The position numbers and the translations under genes are program-made. From contig JAFSRY010000012.1 of the NCBI GenBank assembly GCA_017445845.1, positions 1-64,000 of the forward strand: a stretch of 64,000 nt of DNA, written 5' to 3'. This stretch comes from Prevotella sp. (GTDB taxonomy: Bacteria > Bacteroidota > Bacteroidia > Bacteroidales > Bacteroidaceae). Within the stretch, counting starts at the first letter, position 1. The number at the start of each line of letters is the position of its first letter. The notes beneath the pieces are model-generated. The model saw only the letters and a program-made list of their open reading frames with translations. It had not been told where the DNA came from and made no database searches. Below are positions 36,128 through 44,537 of this stretch, piece by piece.

Positions 36128-36403
36128 CCCGTTGAGACCAAGCCCGCCTCACCGCTTTGTCATTCCCTTTTGGACGGGCTTGTCAGCCCCTATGACCATC
36201 ATCGGGAGTAGCGAACCTTCGCTTCGGGAGGGGCATCTCTAAGACTCGGAAATGACGGTAGGCAACATCGGAAGTATTAACACACACTGATAATGCCCTT
36301 AACAAGCATAGATAACACTATTATCAGTGCTTGTTAAGGGCATTATCAGTGTGTGTTAATACCAAGGGTAAAAAACTTCGGCAATCCCGAGTCTTAGAGA
36401 TGC
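36128..36403. other. Convergent intergenic region filled by a structured element
   Basis: A gap of 276 bases between convergent genes. The first 55 bases contain an eight-base stem, CAAGCCCG (36139-36146) with CGGGCTTG (36175-36182). The remainder is the nested palindromic element described at 36232-36404. No coding frame is credible. Confidence 0.6.
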
Positions 36404-36404
36404 C
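36232..36404. repeat. Nested palindromic element with four 22-bp-spaced dyads (array B)
   Basis: An outer perfect 18-bp inverted repeat (36232-36249 with 36387-36404) encloses an inner perfect 34-bp inverted repeat (36275-36308 with 36328-36361). The inner part consists of four 17-base cores at exact 22-bp steps (36277, 36299, 36321, 36343), including TTAACAAGCATAGATAA and TTATCAGTGCTTGTTAA, the same family as at 9.2 kb. A TTCGGCAATCCCGA unit lies at 36377-36390. The right outer arm reaches the first base of the dsbD stop codon. Confidence 0.92.
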
Positions 36405-38467
36405 TACTTCAAACCTTGTTGCAGGAAGCGCAGGTATTCAGGTATATCTTCCTTATAGCTGTGTGCGGGCGCCAGTGGACGGCCGTCGGCATCGACCGCC
36501 ACATAGAAGGGCTGGGTGTTGGCTCCGTATTTAAAGGCCTGCAGATAGCTCCACTTGTCGCCGATGGTGCGCAGGGTGCGCGTACGGCCGTTGTCCTCCA
36601 CCTGAATGGGTTCTGCCAACGGTGTCTTGTCGTCGACGAAAAGGGAAATCAGCACATAGTCGTTCTTCAGACGGTCGGCGACACGCGGGTCCGTCCACAC
36701 GGCAGTCTCCATCTTCCGACAGTTGACACAACCGAAGCCCGTGAAGTCGAGCAATGCCGGCTTACCCTCGCGGCGGGCTGCCGCCATACCCTCTTCATAG
36801 TCGGTATAGCGAGCCTCCACCACATGGGTGTTGAGGTTGAAGTCCTGCGTATTCATCGGCGGAGCAAAGGCACTGACAGCCTTACAAGGAGCTCCCCAAA
36901 GACCGGGCACCATGTAGATGGCAAAGGCTATCGACACCATGCCACCCATGATACACACCACGGGCATGGGCTTCTGCAGTTCGCCGCCGACGGCATCGCT
37001 TTGGAACTTTAGTAGGCCGATAAGGTACAAACCGAGCATCAAGAAGATGACAATCCAAAGAGAAAGGAACACTTCGCGGTCCATCAGGTGCCAGCCATAA
37101 GCCAAGTCTGCCACCGAGAAGAACTTCAGGGCAAACGCCAGTTCGACAAACCCCAGCACGACCTTGATGGTGTTCATCCACGAGCCTGACTTCGGGGCCT
37201 GTTTCAGCCACGAAGGGAAGAGGGCGAAAATCGTGAAGGGCAGGGCCAGGGCCAGGGCGAAGCCGAACATGCCGACGGCAGGTCCGACGAGGTTGCCCGA
37301 CGTGACGGCGTCGACCAGCAGCAGCCCGATGATGGGCGCGGTGCAGGAGAAGCTCACCAGCACCAGCGTGAACGCCATGAGGAAGATGGAGAGCAGACCA
37401 CTCGTATTCGATGCTTTCGTGTCGACGGCGTTGGCCCACCGCGACGGCAACTTGATTTCAAACCATCCGAAGAAGGACAGTGCGAAGACGACCAACAACA
37501 GGAAGAGGAACACGTTGAAGACGGCATTCGTCGAGAGGTCGTTGAGGGTGCTCGGTCCGAAGAGTGCCGTCACTGCCAGTCCCAGCAACAGATAGATGAC
37601 GATGATGGAGAGCCCGTAGGTGCAGGCATCGCTGATGCCCTGCCGGCGGTCGCCGCGGGCGCGTTTCAGGAAGAAGCTCACCGTCATCGGGATGATGGGC
37701 CAAATGCAAGGCATCACCAATGCCAACAGTCCTCCGATGAAGCCCAACAGGAAGATGCTCCAAAGCGAACGGCCGGCAAGGTCGGTGGCTGCCGAACCGC
37801 CCAGGGCACGCAACTCGGCGGCATAGGAAGGAGCAAACGAAACATGGCCGTCGCCAAGCCCCACTCCCATCATCTCCCCAAGGGGGGACGAAGTGCTGTC
37901 TGGCTGCACGCTGTCAGTGGGAGCTCCTGCCTGACTATCCGCAAGGGGGGTAGTGGTGGTCGCTGATTGCCGGCTTTCGGGTTGTGCCTCTTTCTGAGTG
38001 GATTGGGAGTTGGCAGGGGCGGTCCCCACGGCCACCAACAGTGCCTCTTGCGGCGGCAGACACATCTGGTCGTTGCAGGCACCGTACTGAAGATAACAGT
38101 CTATCTTATAGCTGGGCTTGGTGAACTTCACCTTTTGCACAAATGTAGCCCGATGCTCAAAGTACTTCACGACAGCCCCAAACATTTCTTCGAACTGTTC
38201 GATGACCTTGCCGCGAGGCTTCAGCGGTCCGACGAGTTCCATCCCGTCGATGCTGTTCACCGTCAGTTCGGCCTCGATAGGACCGGCATCGTTGAGGTTG
38301 GTAGAATAGACATGCCAACCATTGGCGATGGTTCCCTCGAAGAGCAGCTCGCCCGTTCCATCGTCGGAGACCTTCACCTGAGAGGAAAACTGCACGGGGT
38401 CTACGACCTGTGCCGCGGCCGCCACAGATATCATGGCTACGGCTATTGCTATCAAAAAATTCTTCAT
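36404..38467 (-). CDS. dsbD: Thiol:disulfide interchange protein, DsbD family
   Basis: A 687-residue membrane protein passing electrons from cytoplasmic thioredoxin to periplasmic reducing partners. A signal peptide (to AAAAQ) is followed by the periplasmic alpha domain (about 20-150), a Ser/Thr/Pro/Gln linker, and eight hydrophobic spans of the CcdA type (about 220-500), with a cysteine in PCIWPIIPMTVSFF and one in SFSCTAPIIG. A C-terminal thioredoxin-like domain holds CVNC near residues 581-584 (FTGFGCVNCRKME). All three modules and their cysteines are present, so it should be functional. A -7 promoter element lies 30 bases upstream. Confidence 0.93.
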   Translation of the reverse strand: MKNFLIAIAVAMISVAAAAQVVDPVQFSSQVKVSDDGTGELLFEGTIANGWHVYSTNLNDAGPIEAELTVNSIDGMELVGPLKPRGKVIEQFEEMFGAVVKYFEHRATFVQKVKFTKPSYKIDCYLQYGACNDQMCLPPQEALLVAVGTAPANSQSTQKEAQPESRQSATTTTPLADSQAGAPTDSVQPDSTSSPLGEMMGVGLGDGHVSFAPSYAAELRALGGSAATDLAGRSLWSIFLLGFIGGLLALVMPCIWPIIPMTVSFFLKRARGDRRQGISDACTYGLSIIVIYLLLGLAVTALFGPSTLNDLSTNAVFNVFLFLLLVVFALSFFGWFEIKLPSRWANAVDTKASNTSGLLSIFLMAFTLVLVSFSCTAPIIGLLLVDAVTSGNLVGPAVGMFGFALALALPFTIFALFPSWLKQAPKSGSWMNTIKVVLGFVELAFALKFFSVADLAYGWHLMDREVFLSLWIVIFLMLGLYLIGLLKFQSDAVGGELQKPMPVVCIMGGMVSIAFAIYMVPGLWGAPCKAVSAFAPPMNTQDFNLNTHVVEARYTDYEEGMAAARREGKPALLDFTGFGCVNCRKMETAVWTDPRVADRLKNDYVLISLFVDDKTPLAEPIQVEDNGRTRTLRTIGDKWSYLQAFKYGANTQPFYVAVDADGRPLAPAHSYKEDIPEYLRFLQQGLK

Positions 38468-38496
38468 TGCTGCGCTAACTTATTTAAATCTGTGTG

Positions 38497-38504
38497 CAAA
38501 AATA
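38497..38504 (-). promoter_or_regulatory. -7 element of the dsbD promoter
   Basis: Minus strand TATTTTTG followed by CACAC, 30 bases before the dsbD start. No TTTG at the correct upstream spacing. Confidence 0.4.
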
Positions 38505-38593
38505 CAAAAAAAATACTGACTAAAGAAAAACAATGACATAAATTATATTTCTTTAGAGGTCGTCTTTGACTAAAAAACGACAGCCAAAGACCA

Positions 38594-40615
38594 TCAATAT
38601 TCAGTTGGAATCTCGCTCAACGGAATGCCCTTCTGGTTGGCACGGTCGGCATTGCGACTCTTCACCGTCCGTTTCTTTTCCCCTTTCTGCTTGACGAGGG
38701 CAGCAGGCTTCTGACGGTAGAGGGGTGACAGCAGCGGGCTCCATGTCTGGGTGAAGTCCCATTTGGCCCGGCACTCTATCTCCTCGGAATAATAATAGAC
38801 AGGCTCTGCCTGCCGGCGCAGGTCGTAGTCGCCGGTGTCCCAGATGCCATTGCCGTTTTCATCGACAAACATGCGGAGGAAATACTTCTTGGGCTCTACA
38901 TAATAGAACTCTGCCACTCCGTTGTCAGTACGCGTCTCCTTCTGCACCTTGTCCGACTGGTCGAGCAACTGAACGACAAGCGGACGGCCGCTGAAACCGT
39001 TGATGGTGAACAGCATCGTGGCATATTCATCAAGGCTTTTCACCTTGAAGCCAATCTTCTTTTTGTCGGTGGAAAGACCGTAGATGTCGGTAAAGGCAAG
39101 CGAGTCGAACTCGAGACTGTATTCAACCTCCGGCCGCCACTCGCCCCGGATGACATACTGCGTCTGCAGTTGGGTGCGCAGGGTATCGACCTTAAAGCGC
39201 GACGCATACCAAAGGGTGTCGTGCTTGGCATAGAGGTGGATGGCTGCAGTATCGAGCTTTGCCAACGGAGTGGCAAAAGAAATCGAGATGTTCTTGTCGG
39301 GGTCGAGCGATGACGGGGCTGAGAGTTTCATCTCCAGATTCGGTGTCGGGGGAATGGTGTCGTAGGGCTGACCCTTCTTCCGTTTTTTCTCTTCTGCCTT
39401 CTTCCAGTCCTCAAGGGCTTTCGCCGCGTCACGCTGGCGCTTCTCGTAAGACTGCTTGGCGATGAAGGGGATGGTATCCGTCTGCAAGGCAAGGTTGCCC
39501 AGGGTGTCGGTGGCATAATAGGTCATCTCGACCTCGAGGGTGTCGGTATTGACCAGAAGGGTATCGCGCAGCCAATAGTTCAGCGTGTCTTTTTTCAAGG
39601 AGGTCTCAATGACGAAGGCTTCGCGATCGTCGAAATTCAACCCACGGAACGAGGGCAGCGTATCGGAACCATAACTGAAAAAGACGCTGAGCAGGTTGGG
39701 CTGCTGGCGTTCGGTCTTGAGCAGATAACGGTCGGTAAGGACTTCGGAGAAAGCCCGCAGCGTGATATGATCCGGCAAGAAATGGGTATAGGAGACTCTG
39801 TGGATGTTTTCGATGCGCAGCGAGTCGCGCCAGACGGTATCCTGCCGGAAGTCACTTTTGAAGGTCGGCTCGATGATTTCGTCGTTCCATGCCAGCTTCT
39901 CACTCTTCTGGTTCTTCATGTAGTTGCCGTCGGCATCCTGTAAGGCATAAATACGATAGCAGCCCGGTGCGATGCCCTTGATGGTGAAATGGCCGCGGCT
40001 GTCAGTGCGTGAGACGCGAAGGAAAGGGGTCGTCGTGAAGAGGGTGTCGGCAGCCTCTGTCAGGGAGTCGGACGAGAACTTATAGAGTCCCACCTGTATG
40101 CCTTTGATGGGTTCAAGGTTCTCGGCTTCAAGGACATAGCCGGAGACTTCCAGCGTGTCGATGACATTGCCGGTAGAGAACGTATAAGTGTAGTTGCCGA
40201 GAGGATTGCCCTCGTTGTTGTCGGTGATGGCATCGCTGAAGTCGATGGTATAGGTGGTATTTTCCTTCAGCGAGTCTTTCAGCTCTACCACGATGCGCTT
40301 GCCCTGCGCCTTTATCTCGGGCTGCTCAATCTGAGGCGGCGAGATGATGACGTTTTCCGAAGGATTGTCAATCTTGATATATTCGCTGAAGTTAATGAAA
40401 ATCTTACGTTGGTCGATACCGGTCGACTTGTCGGCAGGCAGACTGCCGATGACTTTTGGCGGCGTTTCGTCAAACCAGCCTCCATCGGGATTACCCATAC
40501 GGGCACAGGAAGCAAGGATGAGGAGCAAGACCCATCCCCAGAAACCTCCACCGGCCCCTCCCAAGGAAGGGAGTGACTGACGGTTCGCAGCCTGTTCAAT
40601 TCTCATTTTCCTCAT
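38594..40615 (-). CDS. Lipoprotein with N-terminal bacterial Ig-like (SbsA-type) domain
   Basis: A 673-residue lipoprotein. The first 37 residues end in lipobox LILASC (Cys37); in front lies an unusual glycine/serine-rich stretch (SLPSLGGAGGGFWGW) encoded by what looks like an intergenic repeat. The mature part opens with GNPDGGWFDETPPKVIGSLP and a Big_5/SbsA Ig-like domain (KIFINFSEYIKIDNP, TYTIDFSDAITDNNEGNP), known from a Bacteroidetes family of cell-surface or gliding-related lipoproteins. A carboxypeptidase-like regulatory domain (ISGYVLE-type; DSRGHFTIKGIAPGCYRIYAL) follows, and an acidic/basic C-terminus. The exact role is unknown. An ATG at 40606 is an alternative start. Confidence 0.75.
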   Translation of the reverse strand: MRKMRIEQAANRQSLPSLGGAGGGFWGWVLLLILASCARMGNPDGGWFDETPPKVIGSLPADKSTGIDQRKIFINFSEYIKIDNPSENVIISPPQIEQPEIKAQGKRIVVELKDSLKENTTYTIDFSDAITDNNEGNPLGNYTYTFSTGNVIDTLEVSGYVLEAENLEPIKGIQVGLYKFSSDSLTEAADTLFTTTPFLRVSRTDSRGHFTIKGIAPGCYRIYALQDADGNYMKNQKSEKLAWNDEIIEPTFKSDFRQDTVWRDSLRIENIHRVSYTHFLPDHITLRAFSEVLTDRYLLKTERQQPNLLSVFFSYGSDTLPSFRGLNFDDREAFVIETSLKKDTLNYWLRDTLLVNTDTLEVEMTYYATDTLGNLALQTDTIPFIAKQSYEKRQRDAAKALEDWKKAEEKKRKKGQPYDTIPPTPNLEMKLSAPSSLDPDKNISISFATPLAKLDTAAIHLYAKHDTLWYASRFKVDTLRTQLQTQYVIRGEWRPEVEYSLEFDSLAFTDIYGLSTDKKKIGFKVKSLDEYATMLFTINGFSGRPLVVQLLDQSDKVQKETRTDNGVAEFYYVEPKKYFLRMFVDENGNGIWDTGDYDLRRQAEPVYYYSEEIECRAKWDFTQTWSPLLSPLYRQKPAALVKQKGEKKRTVKSRNADRANQKGIPLSEIPTEY

Positions 40616-40632
40616 TCCTCATTTCTCATTCC

Positions 40633-42144
40633 TCATTTCCCATTCAACGCCAGCATCTCCTCGATATTCTTCCGACTGTTGGAGAGACGGGGTATCTTAT
40701 GTTGTCCGCCGAGCTTGCCCTTCGACTTCAGCCAGTCGTTGAAGAGGCCTCGACGGGCCGGCACCACCTCCAGATGCTGGAGGGTGACGTTATGGTAACG
40801 CTTGGCTTCGTAGTCGCTGTTGAGTTCCTGAAGCTTCTTGTCGAGGATGAGTGCAAAGTCTTCTATACTGACGGGGTTGCGGCCGAACTCGATGAGCCAC
40901 TGATGGCGGCACTTGGCGTGTTCATCCATATAGACAGGCGCGGCGGTATATTCCAGCACCTCTGCCCCTGTCTGTTCACAGGCATAGGCCAGTCCTTTCT
41001 CGGCATTGTCCATGATGAGTTCTTCACCGAAGGCATTGATGAAATACTTCGTCCGGCCCGTAATGACAAACTTGTAGGGATTGCGCGAGGTGAACTTCAC
41101 GGTGTCACCAATCATATATCGCCACAGACCGCAGGAAGTGGAAATCAGCATGGCATAGTTCTTGTCCAGCTCGACACCTTCAAGCGGCACCACCGTCGGA
41201 TGTTCCTCTTCTATCTGGTCCATCGGAATGAACTCATAGAAGATGTCATAGTCTATCATCAACAGCAGCGAATGGTCATTGGGGTCGTCCTGAATGCCGA
41301 AGAAACCTTCTGAAGCATTATAGGTCTCCATATACTGCATGTCGCTCTTGCGGATGATTTGCTCATACTGGTGACGGTAGGGATTAAAGGAGATGCCGCC
41401 ATGGAAGAAGACCTCAAGATTGGGCCATACCTCGTCGAGCGTCTCCTTTCCCGAGAGTTCCAACACCCTTACCAACACCGACAGCATCCACGAGGGTACT
41501 CCCGACAGATTGGTGATGTTACGGTGGAGGGTGGCTTGTGCGATTCGGTCGCGCTTTACTTCAAAGTCGCTCAGAAGGGCAATCTCCTTTTTCGGCGCCC
41601 TTACGAAGTTGACTAAAGGATTGATGTTCTCAATAAGAATGGCACTGAGATCACCCACCAGACTGCCCGCCACATTATAGTTGGGCGAATGGCTGCCACC
41701 GAGGATGAGTCCTTTGCCGTCGAGAATCCTGCTGTGGGGATTATTACGCAGGTAGGTGACGACGGTATCCGTGCCGCCGGCATAATGGATATGGTTGAGA
41801 CCTTCTTTCGTGACAGGGATGAACTTCGACTTGTCATTGGTGGTACCCGATGACTTGGCATACCACTTGACCTGTCCGGGCCAAAGGATATTAGCCTCTC
41901 CGTGCCTCATGCGGTCGATGTCGCCTTTCAGTTCTTCATAGGTATTGATGGGAATGAGGCGAGCGAATTCGTCATAGTTACGAATCTCTTGAAAATGGCA
42001 ACGATGGCCATACTCGGTGTCGCGGGCACGCTTCAACAAGTGGCGCATCACCTTATGCTGCAACTCCTCGGCAGCAACATTGTATCGTTCGTATTCTTTC
42101 TGACGACCGGTAAAAAGCTTGTTTACAATACTTGTTACACTCAT
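40633..42144 (-). CDS. GH3-type acyl-acid-amido synthetase
   Basis: A 503-residue cytoplasmic enzyme of the GH3 (auxin-responsive) superfamily, which adenylates a carboxylic acid and joins it to an amine or amino acid. ATP-binding SSGTTNDKSKFIPV (about 97-110), YNASEGFFGIQDD (about 280) and LIDYDIFYEF, followed by ITGRTKYFINAFGEELI, are all present. Bacterial members' substrates are largely unknown. The start codon overlaps the stop of the GH76 gene in an ATGA, indicating translational coupling, which is unexpected for a secreted mannanase and a cytoplasmic ligase. It ends 18 bases before the Ig-like lipoprotein gene. Confidence 0.9.
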   Translation of the reverse strand: MSVTSIVNKLFTGRQKEYERYNVAAEELQHKVMRHLLKRARDTEYGHRCHFQEIRNYDEFARLIPINTYEELKGDIDRMRHGEANILWPGQVKWYAKSSGTTNDKSKFIPVTKEGLNHIHYAGGTDTVVTYLRNNPHSRILDGKGLILGGSHSPNYNVAGSLVGDLSAILIENINPLVNFVRAPKKEIALLSDFEVKRDRIAQATLHRNITNLSGVPSWMLSVLVRVLELSGKETLDEVWPNLEVFFHGGISFNPYRHQYEQIIRKSDMQYMETYNASEGFFGIQDDPNDHSLLLMIDYDIFYEFIPMDQIEEEHPTVVPLEGVELDKNYAMLISTSCGLWRYMIGDTVKFTSRNPYKFVITGRTKYFINAFGEELIMDNAEKGLAYACEQTGAEVLEYTAAPVYMDEHAKCRHQWLIEFGRNPVSIEDFALILDKKLQELNSDYEAKRYHNVTLQHLEVVPARRGLFNDWLKSKGKLGGQHKIPRLSNSRKNIEEMLALNGK

Positions 42145-43472
42145 TTGATATTTACTTTTCGGCCATTGACCACATAGAGCCCAGGCTGCAACAGCCCGAT
42201 GGCAGAGGTGTCACGCATAACCAGACGGCCTTGCAGGTCATAGACTGCACCACCGTCGGAAACTGTCTGCACGACGTCTCTGATGCCCGTCCCCACATTG
42301 AAGCCCCGTGCCATACGGGCAACATTCTCTATGAGGGACGCTCCACTGGCCATTGCTCCCATCGACGGCACTTTAGTCTGGTCGATAGGCTCGGCCCAAT
42401 AGTAGTTGCAATATATTTTCGGATAGTCTTCGACGAAAAGGTTTTCCCACAACGTATCGGCATTCTTGATGAGGAACTTCGTGATGTTCGTGCGATACGT
42501 CGAGCGGCAGGCCTCATCGAGAACCAGATTGACGGCATAGGGAATGAGGACAGCCTTAAAGAGGCTCTGGTCCATCGACTCGCCTTCACTGCGGAGGATG
42601 CCCCTGTCTACACAGCGACCGCTTGAGCAGGCATACCAGATGACTTTCTGTGCCATCGCCATATACTTCTGTTCGCCAGTGATATGATAGAGCTGGCGGC
42701 AAGCTTCGCCGAAGGTTCCCTGCGTATAGGTAAGGGGAGGGTCTTCCACGCGACCGTCGTTATTCAGTTCGACTGACATCACATGCGTCCAGAAGTCATA
42801 CAGTTCAATGGCAATGTCGAGATAGCTCTTGTCGCCGGTATAGGTATACAGACGGGCTGCCACCAGACAACCAGGGGCATTGGTGCAGGCGTTACGGCCC
42901 TTGTCGTTAGACTTCCATGGCAAGCCCCAATAGTCTTCGTCGTCGGTCCAGCCACGAGGAACGACATAGCTGTCGAAGATGGTCTTGGCCATTTCGGTAT
43001 ATTTGGTATCTTCCAGCGCCTCTCCCATGTGGATGAGCGTCAGACATATCCAACACATGTCATCGGTAAACTCATTGAGGAAACCCGTCGGGTCGTTGCT
43101 GTCGTGATACCAGTTATTGGCATGGTTCTTATACCATGCCTCCATGTAACGCTTATAAGTTGCCGCCAGAGAAGGCTTGGTTTCCAACAGACGCTCATAG
43201 GCATAGATCACCACATCCATTGCATGTGCCTGCTGCCAATATATATAAGTACTGGCGGAGACTCGGTCGGGACGGTCGCGGGGAATGGCAAAGAATGTCC
43301 CCTTTGAAACATTCATAAACTGACTGATAAGACACGTTGTCAGGGTGTCTGCCTTTCCGGCATAAGTGTCGGAAAAGAGTTTTGAATATGTGTCAGCGGC
43401 GGCGTAAGTCTTTCCGACTCCTGCAAATGCTGCGCACCATGCTGCGATAATGACTAATACCTTTGTCTTCAT
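42141..43472 (-). CDS. Secreted GH76 family alpha-1,6-mannanase
   Basis: A 443-residue exported enzyme. The signal peptide reaches about residue 25. An (alpha/alpha)6-type body carries the GH76 catalytic pair Asp137-Asp138 in FTDDMCWICL, and WKSNDKGRNACTNAPGCLVAARLY, typical of this family. GH76 enzymes cut alpha-1,6-mannan backbones such as those of yeast mannan or bacterial lipomannan. The C-terminal 40 residues (AVYDLQGRLVM to NGRKVNIK) resemble a Bacteroidales secretion tail, which suggests export beyond the outer membrane (inference). It lies just after rnc (six bases) and overlaps the GH3 gene. Confidence 0.85.
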   Translation of the reverse strand: MKTKVLVIIAAWCAAFAGVGKTYAAADTYSKLFSDTYAGKADTLTTCLISQFMNVSKGTFFAIPRDRPDRVSASTYIYWQQAHAMDVVIYAYERLLETKPSLAATYKRYMEAWYKNHANNWYHDSNDPTGFLNEFTDDMCWICLTLIHMGEALEDTKYTEMAKTIFDSYVVPRGWTDDEDYWGLPWKSNDKGRNACTNAPGCLVAARLYTYTGDKSYLDIAIELYDFWTHVMSVELNNDGRVEDPPLTYTQGTFGEACRQLYHITGEQKYMAMAQKVIWYACSSGRCVDRGILRSEGESMDQSLFKAVLIPYAVNLVLDEACRSTYRTNITKFLIKNADTLWENLFVEDYPKIYCNYYWAEPIDQTKVPSMGAMASGASLIENVARMARGFNVGTGIRDVVQTVSDGGAVYDLQGRLVMRDTSAIGLLQPGLYVVNGRKVNIK

Positions 43473-43478
43473 AGCTGT

Positions 43479-44537
43479 CTAGTTTTCTTTTTGTCCGGCA
43501 AACGCTGCGGCTTCGGCTGCTGCGATGATTTCTTCCCGACTCATGGGCCCGCCCTTGATGTCACTCAGGTCAAAATCGTCTGAGGCTGGAGATGGGTCGG
43601 TATCGTCAGAATGACGGGAACGCTCAGAGTAATCGGTATGCCCGGCATTATCAAAAATCCCCGACTGCTCAGAACGGGCAGGCTTCTCCGATTGGGAAAT
43701 GATAAAGTCGTCCTTCTCTTCCGTGTCGGGAACATTCAGCACGGGTTCTTCTTCCATCTTCGTACGGTCGGTCTTGGCGGCAAACACACTATCGATGAAT
43801 GCAGGGTCTTTCTTCAGTTTTTCCAATGTGAGCTTGGCGGCATTCTGCTGACTTTCCTTTTTCGAATAGCCGGTACCTTCACAGCCTTCCACACCCTCGA
43901 GCATCACTTTGAACTTAAAGACAGGACTGCTGCTGTCGGGCTCTTTGCTTTGGCTGACCAACTGGAAGTCGAGGTTCACACGGTTCTTTTGCGTCCACTC
44001 AATGAGCTTCGACTTAAAGTTCACTTCCTTGTAGGCTACCTTGTCGATATTGATCATCTGAGCCAGGATGCGCTTCTGCATAAACATCATGCAGGCATCA
44101 TAGCCACGGTCAAGGTAGACAGCGCCGACGAGGGCTTCGAACGCATTGCCACCCATATAGCTGTTGTGCGCCAAACCCTTACCATTGGAGATGACGAGTT
44201 CCGTGAGCCCCATCTCATTGGCGAGCTTGCCTAAGGTGTCGCGCTGCACGAGCTTGCTACGGGTGTTGGTCAGAAAGCCTTCTTTCTTGCCGGGAAAGTG
44301 CTGATAGACAATGTCACCCACGATGGCATCGAGGATGGCATCGCCCAGAAACTCCAGGCGCTCATTGTTGATGGGCTTTCCCTTGCTGTTGCGGTGCATG
44401 ACGCTCTTGTGCATCAGTGCCTGCTTGTAGTAGCTAAGCTCGTGAGGATAGAACCCTAATATCTTATACAAAGACAAAAGAAGCTCCTTTTCCTTTCGGA
44501 ACGGGAGCTTCAGTCTATCAATGAAATTACTCTGCAT
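43479..44537 (-). CDS. rnc: Ribonuclease III with acidic C-terminal extension
   Basis: A 352-residue endonuclease for double-stranded RNA, processing rRNA and mRNA. The catalytic domain has the signature NNERLEFLGDAILD (Glu62, Asp66) and GNAFEALVGAVYLD with the second acidic pair. A dsRNA-binding domain follows at about 175-245 (KFKVMLEGVEGCEGTGYSK, AAKLTLEKL). From about 255 comes a 100-residue tail rich in Asp, Ser, Glu, absent from the roughly 230-residue enzymes of most bacteria. The start at 44537 overlaps fabF by 11 bases; 69 further codons upstream lie within fabF in another frame and are rejected. Operon: acpP-fabF-rnc. Confidence 0.95.
   Translation of the reverse strand: MQSNFIDRLKLPFRKEKELLLSLYKILGFYPHELSYYKQALMHKSVMHRNSKGKPINNERLEFLGDAILDAIVGDIVYQHFPGKKEGFLTNTRSKLVQRDTLGKLANEMGLTELVISNGKGLAHNSYMGGNAFEALVGAVYLDRGYDACMMFMQKRILAQMINIDKVAYKEVNFKSKLIEWTQKNRVNLDFQLVSQSKEPDSSSPVFKFKVMLEGVEGCEGTGYSKKESQQNAAKLTLEKLKKDPAFIDSVFAAKTDRTKMEEEPVLNVPDTEEKDDFIISQSEKPARSEQSGIFDNAGHTDYSERSRHSDDTDPSPASDDFDLSDIKGGPMSREEIIAAAEAAAFAGQKEN

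Noticed and set aside
36232..36404. Insertion sequence or its remnant
   Set aside because: No transposase frame fits, there is no clear target duplication, and the inner dyads match arrays elsewhere with a fixed period rather than an IS end.
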